In this document: piece after piece, positions 35,055-44,878 of the stretch | Numbering within the stretch: the stretch's first letter is position 1 | Layout: each line of letters starts with the position of its first letter | Assembly (NCBI GenBank): GCA_965660625.1 | Contig: CBFIAR010000001.1 | Coordinates: 248,001 to 312,000 of the forward strand | Direction of reading: 5' to 3' | Source: Glaciecola sp965660625 | Lineage (GTDB): Bacteria; Pseudomonadota; Gammaproteobacteria; Enterobacterales; Alteromonadaceae | DNA length: 64,000 nucleotides | Notes under the pieces: model-generated | Databases searched by the model: none | Seen by the model: the letters and a program-made list of their open reading frames with translations, nothing else | What the model was told of the DNA's origin: nothing | Program-made: the position numbers and the translations under genes

Positions 35055-36614
35055 TTATTTCTTTACCACTATTTGTGGTCTATCTGGGCTATTCCATTCA
35101 ATATGGTATTTTTTACTTTCTGGTTTATCAACACGAGAGAATGTATGTGCTCCAAAAAAGTCACGTTGGCCCTGCAATAAATTAGCAGGCAGCACTTCGC
35201 AGCGATACGAATCGTAATAACTTAACGCTGATGACATCGCGGGGCAAGGAATACCGGCGATTGTTGCTGATGCGATTGCTTTTCGCCAATTCGATTGATA
35301 CTTGTTAATTTGTTCAATAAAGAATGGGTCGAGCAACAAGTTTTCTAAGTGCTCATCATTCTCATAAGCTTTAGTGATGGACTGTAGAAAAATAGCTCGA
35401 ATAATGCAGCCAGCGCGCCAAATTTTAGCTATTTCAGCGAAGTCGAGTTTCCAACCGTGTTCTTTGGCGGCAATACTCATTAACTGAAAACCCTGCGCAT
35501 AAGCACATATTTTGGAGCAGTAGAGCGCATCGTGGAGTTGTTCGATCACAACCTCTTTCAACTCATTTTTTGTCATAGAAGGATCAGGTCCAGAGAGCTT
35601 TTTACTTGCAATCACTCGTTCATCTTTAAACGCGGAAAGGCTTCTCGCAAATACAGCCTGCGTGATTGTTTGCGCCGGACTGCCCACCTGTAGCGCGCTC
35701 ACTGCGGTCCACAGACCAGTACCTTTTTGACCTGCTTTGTCCATTATCATGTCAACAAGTGCGGCACCTGTCTCTGGATCGTCTTGGTCCAATACCTGCG
35801 CACTAATCTCAATCAGATAACTATTTAATTCGCCCTTATTCCACTCTCGATATGTGTGTGCAATTTCTTTGGGGCTCATATTAAGCCCGGTTCTCATAAT
35901 GTGATACGCTTCACAAATAAGCTGCATATCAGCGTATTCAATACCATTGTGTACCATTTTGACGTAGTGGCCTGCGCCAACAGGACCTATATAAGTAGTG
36001 CACGGTTCGCCCTCGGTAACTGGCTTACCTGGTTCATATGACTCAATCGGCAGGCCTGTTTTAGGATCGACTTTCGCCGCTATAGCTTGCCAAATAGATT
36101 CGATGCGAGTCCATGCATATGGGTCGCCGGATGGCATGAGTGAAGGACCGAAACGAGCACCAACTTCACCACCAGAAACCGCGGTAGAAAAGAAAATAAA
36201 CTTGCCCTTATATTTGGCTTCTCGTTCTACCGAATCGGTCCATAGACTATTTCCAGTATCCACCACGATATCATCTGCTTGAACACCAGCATCAATAAGG
36301 TGATGGCATACATGGTCAACAGGTTCGCCGGCAGGAACAGACAAAATAATTGTATGAGGGGCTTTGAGGTTTTTTAATAATTCGGTATAAGAACGGCAGC
36401 CAACCACTCTAGGTTCGGCGGTTTTCCGTTCTAATTCATCCTGACTTAAAATGGCATCGATTTTATTCTGGTCGAGATCGAAACACGCTAGTTTGTAACC
36501 GTTATCGACTAAATTAAGCGTAAGGTTTTTGCCCATCACTCCCAAACCAATAAACCCAATATCACATAACGTTGATGCTTCATTTTTCTCAGAATTTGCG
36601 GATACACCACTCAT
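35055..36614 (-). CDS. gnd: 6-Phosphogluconate dehydrogenase (decarboxylating)
   Basis: Gnd oxidises 6-phosphogluconate to ribulose 5-phosphate with NADPH production in the pentose phosphate pathway. The 519-residue product has the dinucleotide loop GFIGLGVMGKN, SAVSGGEVGARFGPSLMPSG, and the catalytic lysine region GAGHYVKMVHNGIEYADMQL. The N-terminus carries about 18 extra residues before the Rossmann fold, and the length is at the upper end of the family. The upstream gap to glgX is 153 bases with no clear terminator. It competes with edd, encoded 11 kb away, for the same substrate. Confidence 0.97.
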   Translation of the reverse strand: MSGVSANSEKNEASTLCDIGFIGLGVMGKNLTLNLVDNGYKLACFDLDQNKIDAILSQDELERKTAEPRVVGCRSYTELLKNLKAPHTIILSVPAGEPVDHVCHHLIDAGVQADDIVVDTGNSLWTDSVEREAKYKGKFIFFSTAVSGGEVGARFGPSLMPSGDPYAWTRIESIWQAIAAKVDPKTGLPIESYEPGKPVTEGEPCTTYIGPVGAGHYVKMVHNGIEYADMQLICEAYHIMRTGLNMSPKEIAHTYREWNKGELNSYLIEISAQVLDQDDPETGAALVDMIMDKAGQKGTGLWTAVSALQVGSPAQTITQAVFARSLSAFKDERVIASKKLSGPDPSMTKNELKEVVIEQLHDALYCSKICAYAQGFQLMSIAAKEHGWKLDFAEIAKIWRAGCIIRAIFLQSITKAYENDEHLENLLLDPFFIEQINKYQSNWRKAIASATIAGIPCPAMSSALSYYDSYRCEVLPANLLQGQRDFFGAHTFSRVDKPESKKYHIEWNSPDRPQIVVKK

Positions 36615-36767
36615 GCATAGCTCTCTTGTATGTTGATTATCTTTGGATCATACCACTCAAAGCACAAACGGATAAACAGCTTAACACTATCTTTTATTAG
36701 AATCTGATGTCGTAACGCCTTGTTTATGCATTGCCACTGAGCTTTTTACAACTAAACGGATCCCGTT

Positions 36768-39011
36768 CTAAGAGTGCAGTTTGAACAAGCAAAAGCTACG
36801 CGACTCCATTGTAAATAGGGAACTGACTTGCTGCGACTGAATTTGTGTAATATCACTATTTGCTGTATTGAGCACACACTGCCAATCCTGATGGTTGGAC
36901 AACAAGGGTAAATTAAACTCAACGTTTTCTGTTGAGCTATTTACCACGTAAAGCCATTCTTGCGCCATAGCGTCTTGTGCCAAGGCGTCCTGCGAAATTG
37001 CGTTAGGCCTAACAGTATCCTGTACAACCACAGTTTCTGCAGCAGTGTCCAGAGCGAGATTATACTGAGGATCTGTCGATGACATGCACCCCACTACATG
37101 CAGAGCAAAACAGTGATGCTTATCGGAACTCCAATCTTGATCACGTTTAAATGTGCCGTCTACTCGATACCAGTCTGCGGTGGTGACGTTCACCTCATTG
37201 TTAAACTCATCGTCCTTAAACAACATATGGCTTAACAGTGGGTTTTTATTGCGCAGCGCGATGACGTATTGGCAAAACTCAAGAAATGAACTCTGGCGCT
37301 TATCTAACTGCCAGTGCATCCAATTCAATTCGTTATCTTGACAATAAGCATTGTTATTACCTTTTTGTGAACGACTCAATTCATCGCCACCTAAGATATG
37401 GGGAGTTCCTTGAGACAAAATCAAGGTCGCGAACAAATTGCGTTTTTGTTTTTCACGCAAGGACAAAATAGCGACGTCGTTTGTTTCCCCCTCAACGCCA
37501 TAATTGTGGCTCAAGTTGTGATTATGACCGTCTTGATTGTCTTCCAAATTAGCAAGGTTATGCTTTTGTGAATAACTTACAAGATCGTGTAACGTAAAGC
37601 CATCATGGTAAGTTACATTGTTGACACTAGTTTGCATTGGCCTCACGCCTTTTGGAAACACATCCCGAGAACCCATGAAGCGTGTCGCAAAACCGGCTTT
37701 CAAACCGGTATCAGAGCGCCAAAAGCCACGCACTGTATCCCTGAATTTGTCGTTCACTTCGAGCCAATGATCAGGAAACTGCCCTAGTTGATATCCGCCT
37801 GGCCCAATATCCCATGGTTCAGCAATCATAACTACACATTTCAAAATAGGATCTTGTCTGAGTATTTTAAACACGGCAGCATCAGCATGGAAATCAATAG
37901 GTTCGCGTCCTAGCGAGGCCGCTAAATCAAATCTAAATCCATCCACTCCTACCTCAGTGACCCAATATCTCAACGCATCTATTATGAGGGTGGACATGTA
38001 AGTATTTGCAGAGTTTATGGTATTGCCACAACCAGAAAAATTAACATAGCTGGGTGTACTTAACTCGTCATTATCAATTTGTAAATAAGCATGCTTGTGA
38101 CAAAAGCCTTTAAAAGATAATATGCTACCTGGCTCACCACTTTCCGCTGTGTGATTAAAAACCACATCCAAAATGACTTCAAAACCGGCTTTATGATACT
38201 CGCTGACCATATGTTTACATTCAGATAATGCATCTTTGACACCGTATCTTGGGTCCGGACTAAAAAAGTTGATGGGATTGTAGCCCCAATAATTAGTTAA
38301 GCCTTTTTCACTGATAAAAGGCTCCGGCATAAACGCAAAAACAGGTAAAAATTGTACACAGCTTATGCCTAATTCAGTTAAATGCGCTAAGACACTAGGA
38401 TGGCATGCTCCTAAAAATTTACCTTTATGTTTGTCAGGCACATCAGGGTGAAGTTGCGTCAGCCCTTTGATGTGTGCTTCGTATATGATTCGGTCGCGCC
38501 GCGGAATACCTTTGCGCAGGCTAGCTAAACTACTTCCCTCCACACTCAATCGAGATTTACTAGTTGCGTCACAAACAGTCACAATAGACTTAGGGATAAA
38601 GGCAGCATTATCACTAACCGAATCGCCTAAAACAGTATTAACATCCCCTATATAAGCCTCGCGATCCCAATTCAATGCGTGACTTAATTGTTTAGCATAT
38701 GGGTCAATCAGCAAGCGACCTACATTCATTTCATCATTCACTTTACGATGCGGCTTTGAACGCACACGATAAGCATATTTTTGGCCTTCTTTGATCCCCA
38801 TTACGAAGCCAAACCACTTTGACTGTACTCGCTGTTTAAGCCGTATTTTCGCCACTTCTTTATCGCGATCATCGAACAAACAAAGATAAACATCTTGTGC
38901 GTCGGGACAATATATTGAGAAGTTGCAGCCATCGCTTTTTAAAGTTGCACCAAAGGGAGAGACCTGACCAGGTAATAAAATAAATGGTTGAGCAGATAAT
39001 GCATCAGACAT
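36768..39011 (-). CDS. glgX: Glycogen debranching enzyme GlgX
   Basis: GlgX is an isoamylase-type alpha-1,6-glucosidase that removes short branches from phosphorylase-trimmed glycogen. The 747-residue GH13 product has an N-terminal CBM48 sandwich (FGATLKSDGCNFSIYCPDAQ), the DVVFNHTAE region, the nucleophile Asp in VDGFRFDLAA, the acid/base Glu in MIAEPWDIG, and the typical GPGGYQLGQFP. Near residues 660-690 it has an unusual insertion rich in Ala-Gln-Asp repeats (DALAQDAMAQEW). It begins two bases after the glgB stop, so it is the third gene of malQ-glgB-glgX. Confidence 0.95.
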   Translation of the reverse strand: MSDALSAQPFILLPGQVSPFGATLKSDGCNFSIYCPDAQDVYLCLFDDRDKEVAKIRLKQRVQSKWFGFVMGIKEGQKYAYRVRSKPHRKVNDEMNVGRLLIDPYAKQLSHALNWDREAYIGDVNTVLGDSVSDNAAFIPKSIVTVCDATSKSRLSVEGSSLASLRKGIPRRDRIIYEAHIKGLTQLHPDVPDKHKGKFLGACHPSVLAHLTELGISCVQFLPVFAFMPEPFISEKGLTNYWGYNPINFFSPDPRYGVKDALSECKHMVSEYHKAGFEVILDVVFNHTAESGEPGSILSFKGFCHKHAYLQIDNDELSTPSYVNFSGCGNTINSANTYMSTLIIDALRYWVTEVGVDGFRFDLAASLGREPIDFHADAAVFKILRQDPILKCVVMIAEPWDIGPGGYQLGQFPDHWLEVNDKFRDTVRGFWRSDTGLKAGFATRFMGSRDVFPKGVRPMQTSVNNVTYHDGFTLHDLVSYSQKHNLANLEDNQDGHNHNLSHNYGVEGETNDVAILSLREKQKRNLFATLILSQGTPHILGGDELSRSQKGNNNAYCQDNELNWMHWQLDKRQSSFLEFCQYVIALRNKNPLLSHMLFKDDEFNNEVNVTTADWYRVDGTFKRDQDWSSDKHHCFALHVVGCMSSTDPQYNLALDTAAETVVVQDTVRPNAISQDALAQDAMAQEWLYVVNSSTENVEFNLPLLSNHQDWQCVLNTANSDITQIQSQQVSSLFTMESRSFCLFKLHS

Positions 39012-39013
39012 AA

Positions 39014-41209
39014 TTAGGATTTATTCCACTTCAACATAAGCACACTCAAGGGCGGCAAATTCACCACAATAGAACAAGGACAATCATTCCATGCTTGATT
39101 TTCACTTGAAAGCATCGATTCAGTCCAAGCCACAAAGCCACTGCCACCAAATTCAATATCGTCAGTGTTTAAAATAAGAGCATAGTCTCCTTTTTGCTCC
39201 ACACCGATGCGAAAGGCTTCTCGGGGAATTGGTGTAAAATTAGCCACAGCAATAACGTTTTCAGTATTATCCGCATTGCGACGTAAAAGTGATACTACAG
39301 ATTGCTCTGAGTTATTGTGGTCAATCCATCGGAAACCTGCAGGATCGTGATCTAGTTCAAATAGCGCTGATGTGGTTCGATACACTTCATTCAAGGTTTT
39401 GTATAACTTACTAATGCCTAAATGTTTCGGTTGTTCTAACAAATGCCAGTCGAGAGAGATATCGTGATTCCACTCTCGATCCTGAGCAAATTCATTGCCC
39501 ATAAACTGTAGTTTTTTACCCGGGTGAGCGAACATAAAACCATAAAAAGCGCGCAAATTGGCGGCTTGTTGCCAAGTATCTCCAGGCATTTTTTGCAGCA
39601 TTGAGCCCTTGCCATGCACCACTTCATCATGTGAAATGGGTAAAACAAAATTTTCATCAAAAGCATACACCATACTAAAAGTAAGCTCTGAATGATGAAA
39701 ACGTCGATACGCAGGATCTTTGGCAATATAGTGCAAAGAATCATGCATCCACCCCATATTCCATTTAAAGCCAAAGCCTAATCCGCCTGAGCTAACTGGC
39801 TTTGAAACACCCGCAAATGAAGTCGACTCTTCAGCAATTGTCATTGCCCATGGATATTTTGCGTAAACCTCTGTATTCATCCATTGCAATAAACTAATGG
39901 CTTCATAATTGTGATTGCCGCCATCGACGTTTGGTATCCAATCGCCATCGTTACGCGAATAGTCTAAGTAAAGCATGGATGCGACCGCATCAACTCGAAT
40001 GCCGTCGACGTGATATTTATCAAACCAGAATAAAGCGTTTGCAACTAAAAATTGGCGAACGGTTTGTTTACCAAAGTCATAAATACATGAATTCCAGTCA
40101 GGATGCCATCCTTTGCGCGGGTCCGCATATTCGTATAAATGAGAACCATCAAAGCGTGCTAAACCATGTCCATCCTCAGGAAAGTGTGCCGGAACCCAAT
40201 CAACAATAACGCCAATATTATTTTGATGGCAGGTATCAACAAAAAATTTAAAGCTGTCCGGATCGCCGAATCTACTCGTTGGTGCAAATAAACCCACAGG
40301 TTGATACCCCCAAGAACCATCAAATGGAAATTCAGAGACCGGCATCACCTCTATGTGCGTATAGCCCATATCTTTTACGTAATCGACTAATTCTTTGGCA
40401 AGCTCTCGATAGCTTAAATAACGCTGTTCAGTATTTCCGGGTTTGCGCCAAGAACCAAGGTGCACCTCATAAATACTCATGGGTGTTTTATAATGATTTA
40501 TATTCTTGCGATTTAACCAGCTCTTGTCTTTCCATTCATAAGCATCTTGGTCGTAGATGACGGAACTATGCGAGGGATACTGCTGATGTTGGAAACCTAC
40601 AGGGTCAGCTTTGTCTGAAAGTTGATGACCTGTGACATCCTTTATGGCGTATTTATATTGTTCACCTGCAGTTAAACCTGGGACGAAAAGCACCCAATAC
40701 CCCAAATCGGTTTTTTGCATTGGGTGCGACAAGCGATTCCAAACGTTGAAGTCACCTATCAGCGATACTGCAGAAGCATTCGGCGCAAATACTGCGAAAC
40801 GGACACCAGTAACACCTTTTGATTCAACTAAGTGAGCGCCAATTTGCTGATATAAATTTTCAGGTTGATGATCAACGAAATGCACTGCATGATACGCTTC
40901 GGATTGAAACTGATAAGGGTCAACAAAACGGTGGTCGCCGGCCTCATATTCGGCAACAACTTCATATATAAAGTCGTTATCCGTGGGTGTTTTGAACTCA
41001 CCGACAAACATCCCTGCAGAGTTCAAGCTCAATTGTGCAAGCTTTTTTTCCTGTTTTACCCGATTATTTTTTTTCCGACTGTACAGCGTTACACTTTTAG
41101 CGTCAGGTATCCAGAGAGTTACGCTGGTTTTTGTTTTTACGTGCTTGGGCCCTAATAGGCTGAAGGGTTGCGCACAATTCCCATGCGTTAGTTCTGAATA
41201 ATTCGCCAT
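39014..41209 (-). CDS. glgB: 1,4-alpha-glucan branching enzyme
   Basis: GlgB cuts alpha-1,4 chains and re-attaches them as alpha-1,6 branches. The 731-residue GH13 product has two N-terminal beta-sandwich modules, including the VRFAVFAPNASAVSLIGDFN CBM48 signature, then the catalytic barrel with DWVPAHFPEDGHGL, the nucleophile Asp in VDGIRVDAVASM, the acid/base Glu in TIAEEST, and PISHDEVVHGKGS. I chose ATG 41209 because GGAG lies five bases upstream; a GTG two codons earlier overlaps that site. It lies 17 bases after malQ. Confidence 0.96.
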   Translation of the reverse strand: MANYSELTHGNCAQPFSLLGPKHVKTKTSVTLWIPDAKSVTLYSRKKNNRVKQEKKLAQLSLNSAGMFVGEFKTPTDNDFIYEVVAEYEAGDHRFVDPYQFQSEAYHAVHFVDHQPENLYQQIGAHLVESKGVTGVRFAVFAPNASAVSLIGDFNVWNRLSHPMQKTDLGYWVLFVPGLTAGEQYKYAIKDVTGHQLSDKADPVGFQHQQYPSHSSVIYDQDAYEWKDKSWLNRKNINHYKTPMSIYEVHLGSWRKPGNTEQRYLSYRELAKELVDYVKDMGYTHIEVMPVSEFPFDGSWGYQPVGLFAPTSRFGDPDSFKFFVDTCHQNNIGVIVDWVPAHFPEDGHGLARFDGSHLYEYADPRKGWHPDWNSCIYDFGKQTVRQFLVANALFWFDKYHVDGIRVDAVASMLYLDYSRNDGDWIPNVDGGNHNYEAISLLQWMNTEVYAKYPWAMTIAEESTSFAGVSKPVSSGGLGFGFKWNMGWMHDSLHYIAKDPAYRRFHHSELTFSMVYAFDENFVLPISHDEVVHGKGSMLQKMPGDTWQQAANLRAFYGFMFAHPGKKLQFMGNEFAQDREWNHDISLDWHLLEQPKHLGISKLYKTLNEVYRTTSALFELDHDPAGFRWIDHNNSEQSVVSLLRRNADNTENVIAVANFTPIPREAFRIGVEQKGDYALILNTDDIEFGGSGFVAWTESMLSSENQAWNDCPCSIVVNLPPLSVLMLKWNKS

Positions 41210-41226
41210 GCTCACTCCATCAAAAG

Positions 41227-43422
41227 TTATACTTTACTAGCGTCCGACCTGCGGCTCGTTAAATTTTTTGCAAGGCGTACAATAGCATCATCTTCAAAAA
41301 TATCTTCTAAATTGCGCGACAATTTTCGTTTCCAGTTCGGATATTCTTTAAACGTTCCTGGGATATTCACCGGCTTGTCCATCTGCAACCAATCTTCTAA
41401 TTGTAAGCTCAGCAAAGCACTAGAACCACTTGCCATATGTGTTTGCATTCCATAGTTGAGTTCGGTTGTCATACCAACATCGTTCACATTTTTACTGATA
41501 TTGTTAGAAATTGAATGATGTCCATGCAATGTATTTAGAATATGTTGCTTATTTTCGTGCCTTGTATCGTAAAGTGAGGCCAATACTTCAGCATCAGGAT
41601 ACAAACCTACGTCTCTGCCAAGCGCTAGGTCGTCGCAATGCCAATAACCGCTTAAGGTAGGCATATCATGCGTCGTCAGGGTTGCCATAGATTGCTCCGG
41701 ATAATGTTCAGGGGCATAAAACCCACCGTCTTCAGCCTGCTCAAAAAAGAAAACGCGATAAGAATACATGCCATTATCGGCTAATTTCGAACGGATCTCT
41801 TCTGGCACGGTCCCTAAGTCTTCACCTATCACTAAGCTCTGATTGCGCTGACTTTCTAAGGCTAATATGCCTAACAAGTCCTCTACAGGATAACAAACAT
41901 AACCCCCTTTACTTGCGTGATCGCCACGGTATACCCACCATAAACGCAAGAGCGCCATCACATGGTCGATCCTTAGGGCACCAGAGGCATGCATATTAGA
42001 TGCAAATAAATCAATAATAGGCTGATAAGCTTGTTCATAAAGCTTTATCGGGTCCATTGGCGGAAGCCCCCAATTCTGACCTAGCGGCCCTAATATATCA
42101 GGGGGTGCACCTACGCTGGCATCGATGCAATAGAGGTCTTTATTCCCCCATATTTCAGCACTACCTTCGCTAACACCTACAGCAAGATCTCGATATAAGC
42201 CAATCAACATTCCTGCTTCACTGGCCGTTTTGCTTGCGGCCTCAAATTGCAGGGATGCTTGCCATTGTAAAAACAAATAAAAATTGACTCTATCTTTATA
42301 CTGCTTCGAAAACTTAGCAACACTTGGCATGTTGTACGCTTGATATTCATCAGGGAAAACCGGCCATCCCCAACATTCTTTTCCTTCAGCCTTTAAACTT
42401 TCTTGCAGTGCTTCAAACACGGCGAGCGTTTGCAGACTTTCTCCGCCGTGAGCAATAAACGCTTTAAATGCTTTGTTTTGCTTTGTGTTTTTACCCAAGT
42501 ATTTTGCTTTATATTGGTTAAAAGCTTCATTCAACGCGGCTAATTTAATTGTTGCCACGCCCTCGTAGTCTACGTAATCAGCGGCACGCAATGTCTCTAA
42601 CCGTTCCGCAACTGCATTGTCTTTGACCCATGTCATAACAGCTGGATTATCAAACTCGGGGACTTGTTCAACATCAATATATAAGTAATTCAGCCATCTG
42701 CGAGAGCTTGGTCCATAGGGACTGCAGACGTCTGGATTAGCAGGATATAATTCATGGATCGGATTTAGACCAACAAAGTCAGCACCTTGTGAGGCTGCTT
42801 GTTTAATCAGTAATTGTAAATCCGTAAAATCGCCAATCCCCCAATTTCGGCGACTGCGCACACAATACAGTTGTACACTTAAGCCCCATATCTTTTTGCC
42901 CCTTAGGATCTCTTCAGGAATAAAACAGCGCTGCGGCACTTTTATAATTGACGAAGACGCAAGCAGAGTCTCGTCTGCGTGCACACTCAATGTGTGATAC
43001 CCCATTGGCAACTGAATATCTAATGCTACAGCGTACTCATGAAACTCTTCATCTTCGATATCCGCAACATTTATTAATTGATGATCAACCGCTGTTATCT
43101 CACGCGTTTCTATGTTGCCATCTTCCAACTGCACGGTCAGGATTAACTTTTGAGCTGCCATCTCAATAGACAAGCGTAACGGAAATACAAGCGCTTCGTC
43201 GTGCTTTATAACCTGAACTGGGTTCAATGCTTTCATCCATTGATGAGCTAAATCATCTTCAACTTGTTGTTCAAGTGCATTTGCGTCATCAACTTTGTAT
43301 CCCATGGCTCTGAGTAACTTTATTTTGGTATCGTCGGTTACCGTTGCTGGCTCTCCCCACGCATCAATGAACGCCGATTCAATCCCTCTAGACGCCACTA
43401 AACCTTCAATTATTTCGCTCAT
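41227..43422 (-). CDS. malQ: 4-Alpha-glucanotransferase (amylomaltase)
   Basis: MalQ transfers maltosyl and longer units between maltodextrins and releases glucose, which the glucokinase encoded nearby can phosphorylate. The 731-residue GH77 product has GADFVGLNPIHELYP, SPYGPSSRRWLN, the nucleophile region LRIDHVMALLRLWW, the acid/base IGEDLGTVPEEIR and TLTTHDMPTLSGYW. Length is near the 690-700 of the E. coli enzyme with a longer N-terminal domain. ATG 43422 has AGGA eight bases upstream. It heads the malQ-glgB-glgX operon and is divergent from gap. Confidence 0.96.
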   Translation of the reverse strand: MSEIIEGLVASRGIESAFIDAWGEPATVTDDTKIKLLRAMGYKVDDANALEQQVEDDLAHQWMKALNPVQVIKHDEALVFPLRLSIEMAAQKLILTVQLEDGNIETREITAVDHQLINVADIEDEEFHEYAVALDIQLPMGYHTLSVHADETLLASSSIIKVPQRCFIPEEILRGKKIWGLSVQLYCVRSRRNWGIGDFTDLQLLIKQAASQGADFVGLNPIHELYPANPDVCSPYGPSSRRWLNYLYIDVEQVPEFDNPAVMTWVKDNAVAERLETLRAADYVDYEGVATIKLAALNEAFNQYKAKYLGKNTKQNKAFKAFIAHGGESLQTLAVFEALQESLKAEGKECWGWPVFPDEYQAYNMPSVAKFSKQYKDRVNFYLFLQWQASLQFEAASKTASEAGMLIGLYRDLAVGVSEGSAEIWGNKDLYCIDASVGAPPDILGPLGQNWGLPPMDPIKLYEQAYQPIIDLFASNMHASGALRIDHVMALLRLWWVYRGDHASKGGYVCYPVEDLLGILALESQRNQSLVIGEDLGTVPEEIRSKLADNGMYSYRVFFFEQAEDGGFYAPEHYPEQSMATLTTHDMPTLSGYWHCDDLALGRDVGLYPDAEVLASLYDTRHENKQHILNTLHGHHSISNNISKNVNDVGMTTELNYGMQTHMASGSSALLSLQLEDWLQMDKPVNIPGTFKEYPNWKRKLSRNLEDIFEDDAIVRLAKNLTSRRSDASKV

Positions 43423-43525
43423 TTTATTTATCCTAATCTCCTTTGGTCTCAATTATTTAATGCACCGAAGAAAGTTGTTGGCATATTTAGCAACACGTTA
43501 TTTATAACACCTTTTTACAACACAG

Positions 43526-43548
43526 TTGTTAACGAGATATTGTTAACG
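43526..43548. repeat. Two direct TTGTTAACG repeats upstream of malQ
   Basis: TTGTTAACG occurs twice with starts 14 bases apart, each containing the palindrome GTTAAC. They lie about 105-125 bases before the malQ start codon. They look like tandem operator half-sites for an unknown regulator of the maltodextrin/glycogen operon. Confidence 0.4.
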
Positions 43549-43632
43549 CGAGGTTGGTAACACGTCATTATTCAACAAATTAGCAGAATAGGATATTGAA
43601 TACGTTTGCACTCATAGTTTACCTTAAAATAT

Positions 43633-43647
43633 CGTAATTAAACTACA
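43633..43647. promoter_or_regulatory. Putative HexR operator upstream of gap
   Basis: CGTAATTAAACTACA matches TGTARTNNNAYTACA at all defined positions except the first. It lies 95 bases before the gap ATG and just upstream of the predicted -35 box, a position that would suit activation or mild repression. It could also act on malQ in the other direction. Confidence 0.6.
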
Positions 43648-43662
43648 ATTAATATTATAACT

Positions 43663-43691
43663 TTGCAATATTCACATATTTGATCCATAAT
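43663..43691 (+). promoter_or_regulatory. Probable sigma-70 promoter of gap
   Basis: TTGCAA (four of six) and CATAAT (five of six) are 17 bases apart, giving a start about 45 bases before the gap ATG. The HexR-type palindrome ends 15 bases upstream of the -35 box. Confidence 0.45.
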
Positions 43692-43741
43692 TTATGTAAT
43701 TTTATTTCAAATAATGATTTTTATTTTAACAGAGGTTTTTC

Positions 43742-44737
43742 ATGGCTATTAATGTCGGTATAAATGGTTTCGGTAGGATTGGACGCTTAGTATTACGCGC
43801 AGCAGCAACCCGCGAAGATATTAACGTTGTAGCAATAAATGATTTATTGGATATAGACTACATTGCTTATTTGTTTAAATATGACTCCACACATGGCAGA
43901 TTCGATGGGACGGTGGAAGTACAAGACGGGTACTTGGTTGTAAACGGCAAGAAAATTCGAGTAACTGCGGAAAGAACGCCAGAAAATTTGGCTTGGGACG
44001 CTGCTAATGTTGATGTTGTTGTTGAGGCAACAGGCTTGTTCTTAACCAAAGAAACAGCTGAAAAACACATCGCCGCCGGTGCGAAAAAAGTTGTTTTGTC
44101 TGCCCCATCAAAAGATGACACCCCTATGTTTGTGATGGGTGTAAATCACGCAGACTATGCTGGACAGACAATCGTGTCAAATGCATCTTGCACCACGAAT
44201 TGCTTAGCCCCGATTGCAAAGGTGTTAAATGATGAGTTTGGCATTAAAGATGGTTTGATGACTACCGTGCATGCAACAACAGCTACGCAAAAGACGGTTG
44301 ACGGCCCATCATCTAAAGATTGGCGCGGTGGCCGTGGTGCTTCGCAAAACATCATCCCATCGTCGACAGGTGCAGCTAAGGCAGTTGGCAAAGTCATACC
44401 AGCACTGAATGGTAAGCTAACCGGTATGGCGTTCAGAGTACCTACCGCTAACGTTTCTGTTGTTGACTTAACCGTCAACCTTTCGAAACCTGCTAGCTAC
44501 GAGAGAATTTGTGAAGTGATGAAAGCAGCTTCTGAAGGCTCGCTAAAAGGAATTCTTGGATATACTGAAGACGCTGTCGTATCGCAAGATTTCATCGGTG
44601 AAACTTTGTCCAGTGTTTTTGATGCAACTGCTGGAATTTCGCTAACTGATACGTTTGCAAAAGTTGTTTCTTGGTATGATAACGAAGTTGGCTATTCAAA
44701 CCGAGTATTGGACTTAGTTGCACATATTTCAAAGTGA
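43742..44737 (+). CDS. gapA: Glyceraldehyde-3-phosphate dehydrogenase, type I
   Basis: This is the standard glycolytic GAPDH. The 331-residue product has the GFGRIGR nucleotide loop (9-15), D34 after the second strand (AINDLLD), which favours NAD, and the catalytic C150 in SNASCTTNCLAP. The C-terminal WYDNEVGYSNR is intact. AGAGG precedes the ATG by six bases. It ends at a strong terminator and is followed by a mutarotase gene, as gapA is by yeaD in E. coli. The presence of a second, long GAPDH in the window suggests divided roles in glycolysis and gluconeogenesis. Confidence 0.97.
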   Translation: MAINVGINGFGRIGRLVLRAAATREDINVVAINDLLDIDYIAYLFKYDSTHGRFDGTVEVQDGYLVVNGKKIRVTAERTPENLAWDAANVDVVVEATGLFLTKETAEKHIAAGAKKVVLSAPSKDDTPMFVMGVNHADYAGQTIVSNASCTTNCLAPIAKVLNDEFGIKDGLMTTVHATTATQKTVDGPSSKDWRGGRGASQNIIPSSTGAAKAVGKVIPALNGKLTGMAFRVPTANVSVVDLTVNLSKPASYERICEVMKAASEGSLKGILGYTEDAVVSQDFIGETLSSVFDATAGISLTDTFAKVVSWYDNEVGYSNRVLDLVAHISK

Positions 44738-44826
44738 TTATTTCACCATAATTTGTTTAAAAAATGCGAATATTGAGCTCTAATAAAGCAAAATTATTGA
44801 ACACAACGTAGATGATAAACAGCAAT

Positions 44827-44854
44827 AAAAAAGACGGCAGGTGCCGTCTTTTTT
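44827..44854 (+). terminator. Rho-independent terminator of gapA
   Basis: A GC-rich core GACGGC / GCCGTC flanked by six A/T pairs forms a 12-pair stem with an AGGT loop and a T-run. It sits 90 bases after the gapA stop and 14 bases before the ribosome site of the next gene. Confidence 0.92.
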
Positions 44855-44878
44855 ATTTTCAGCTCATAGGAGAAAATT

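Larger units (their letters stand above)
43423..43741. other. Divergent control region, malQ / gap
   Basis: These 319 AT-rich bases carry promoters in both directions. I see a HexR-type palindrome (43633-43647), a possible gap promoter (43663-43691), and two direct copies of TTGTTAACG at 43526-43534 and 43540-43548. No gene is supported here. Confidence 0.6.
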
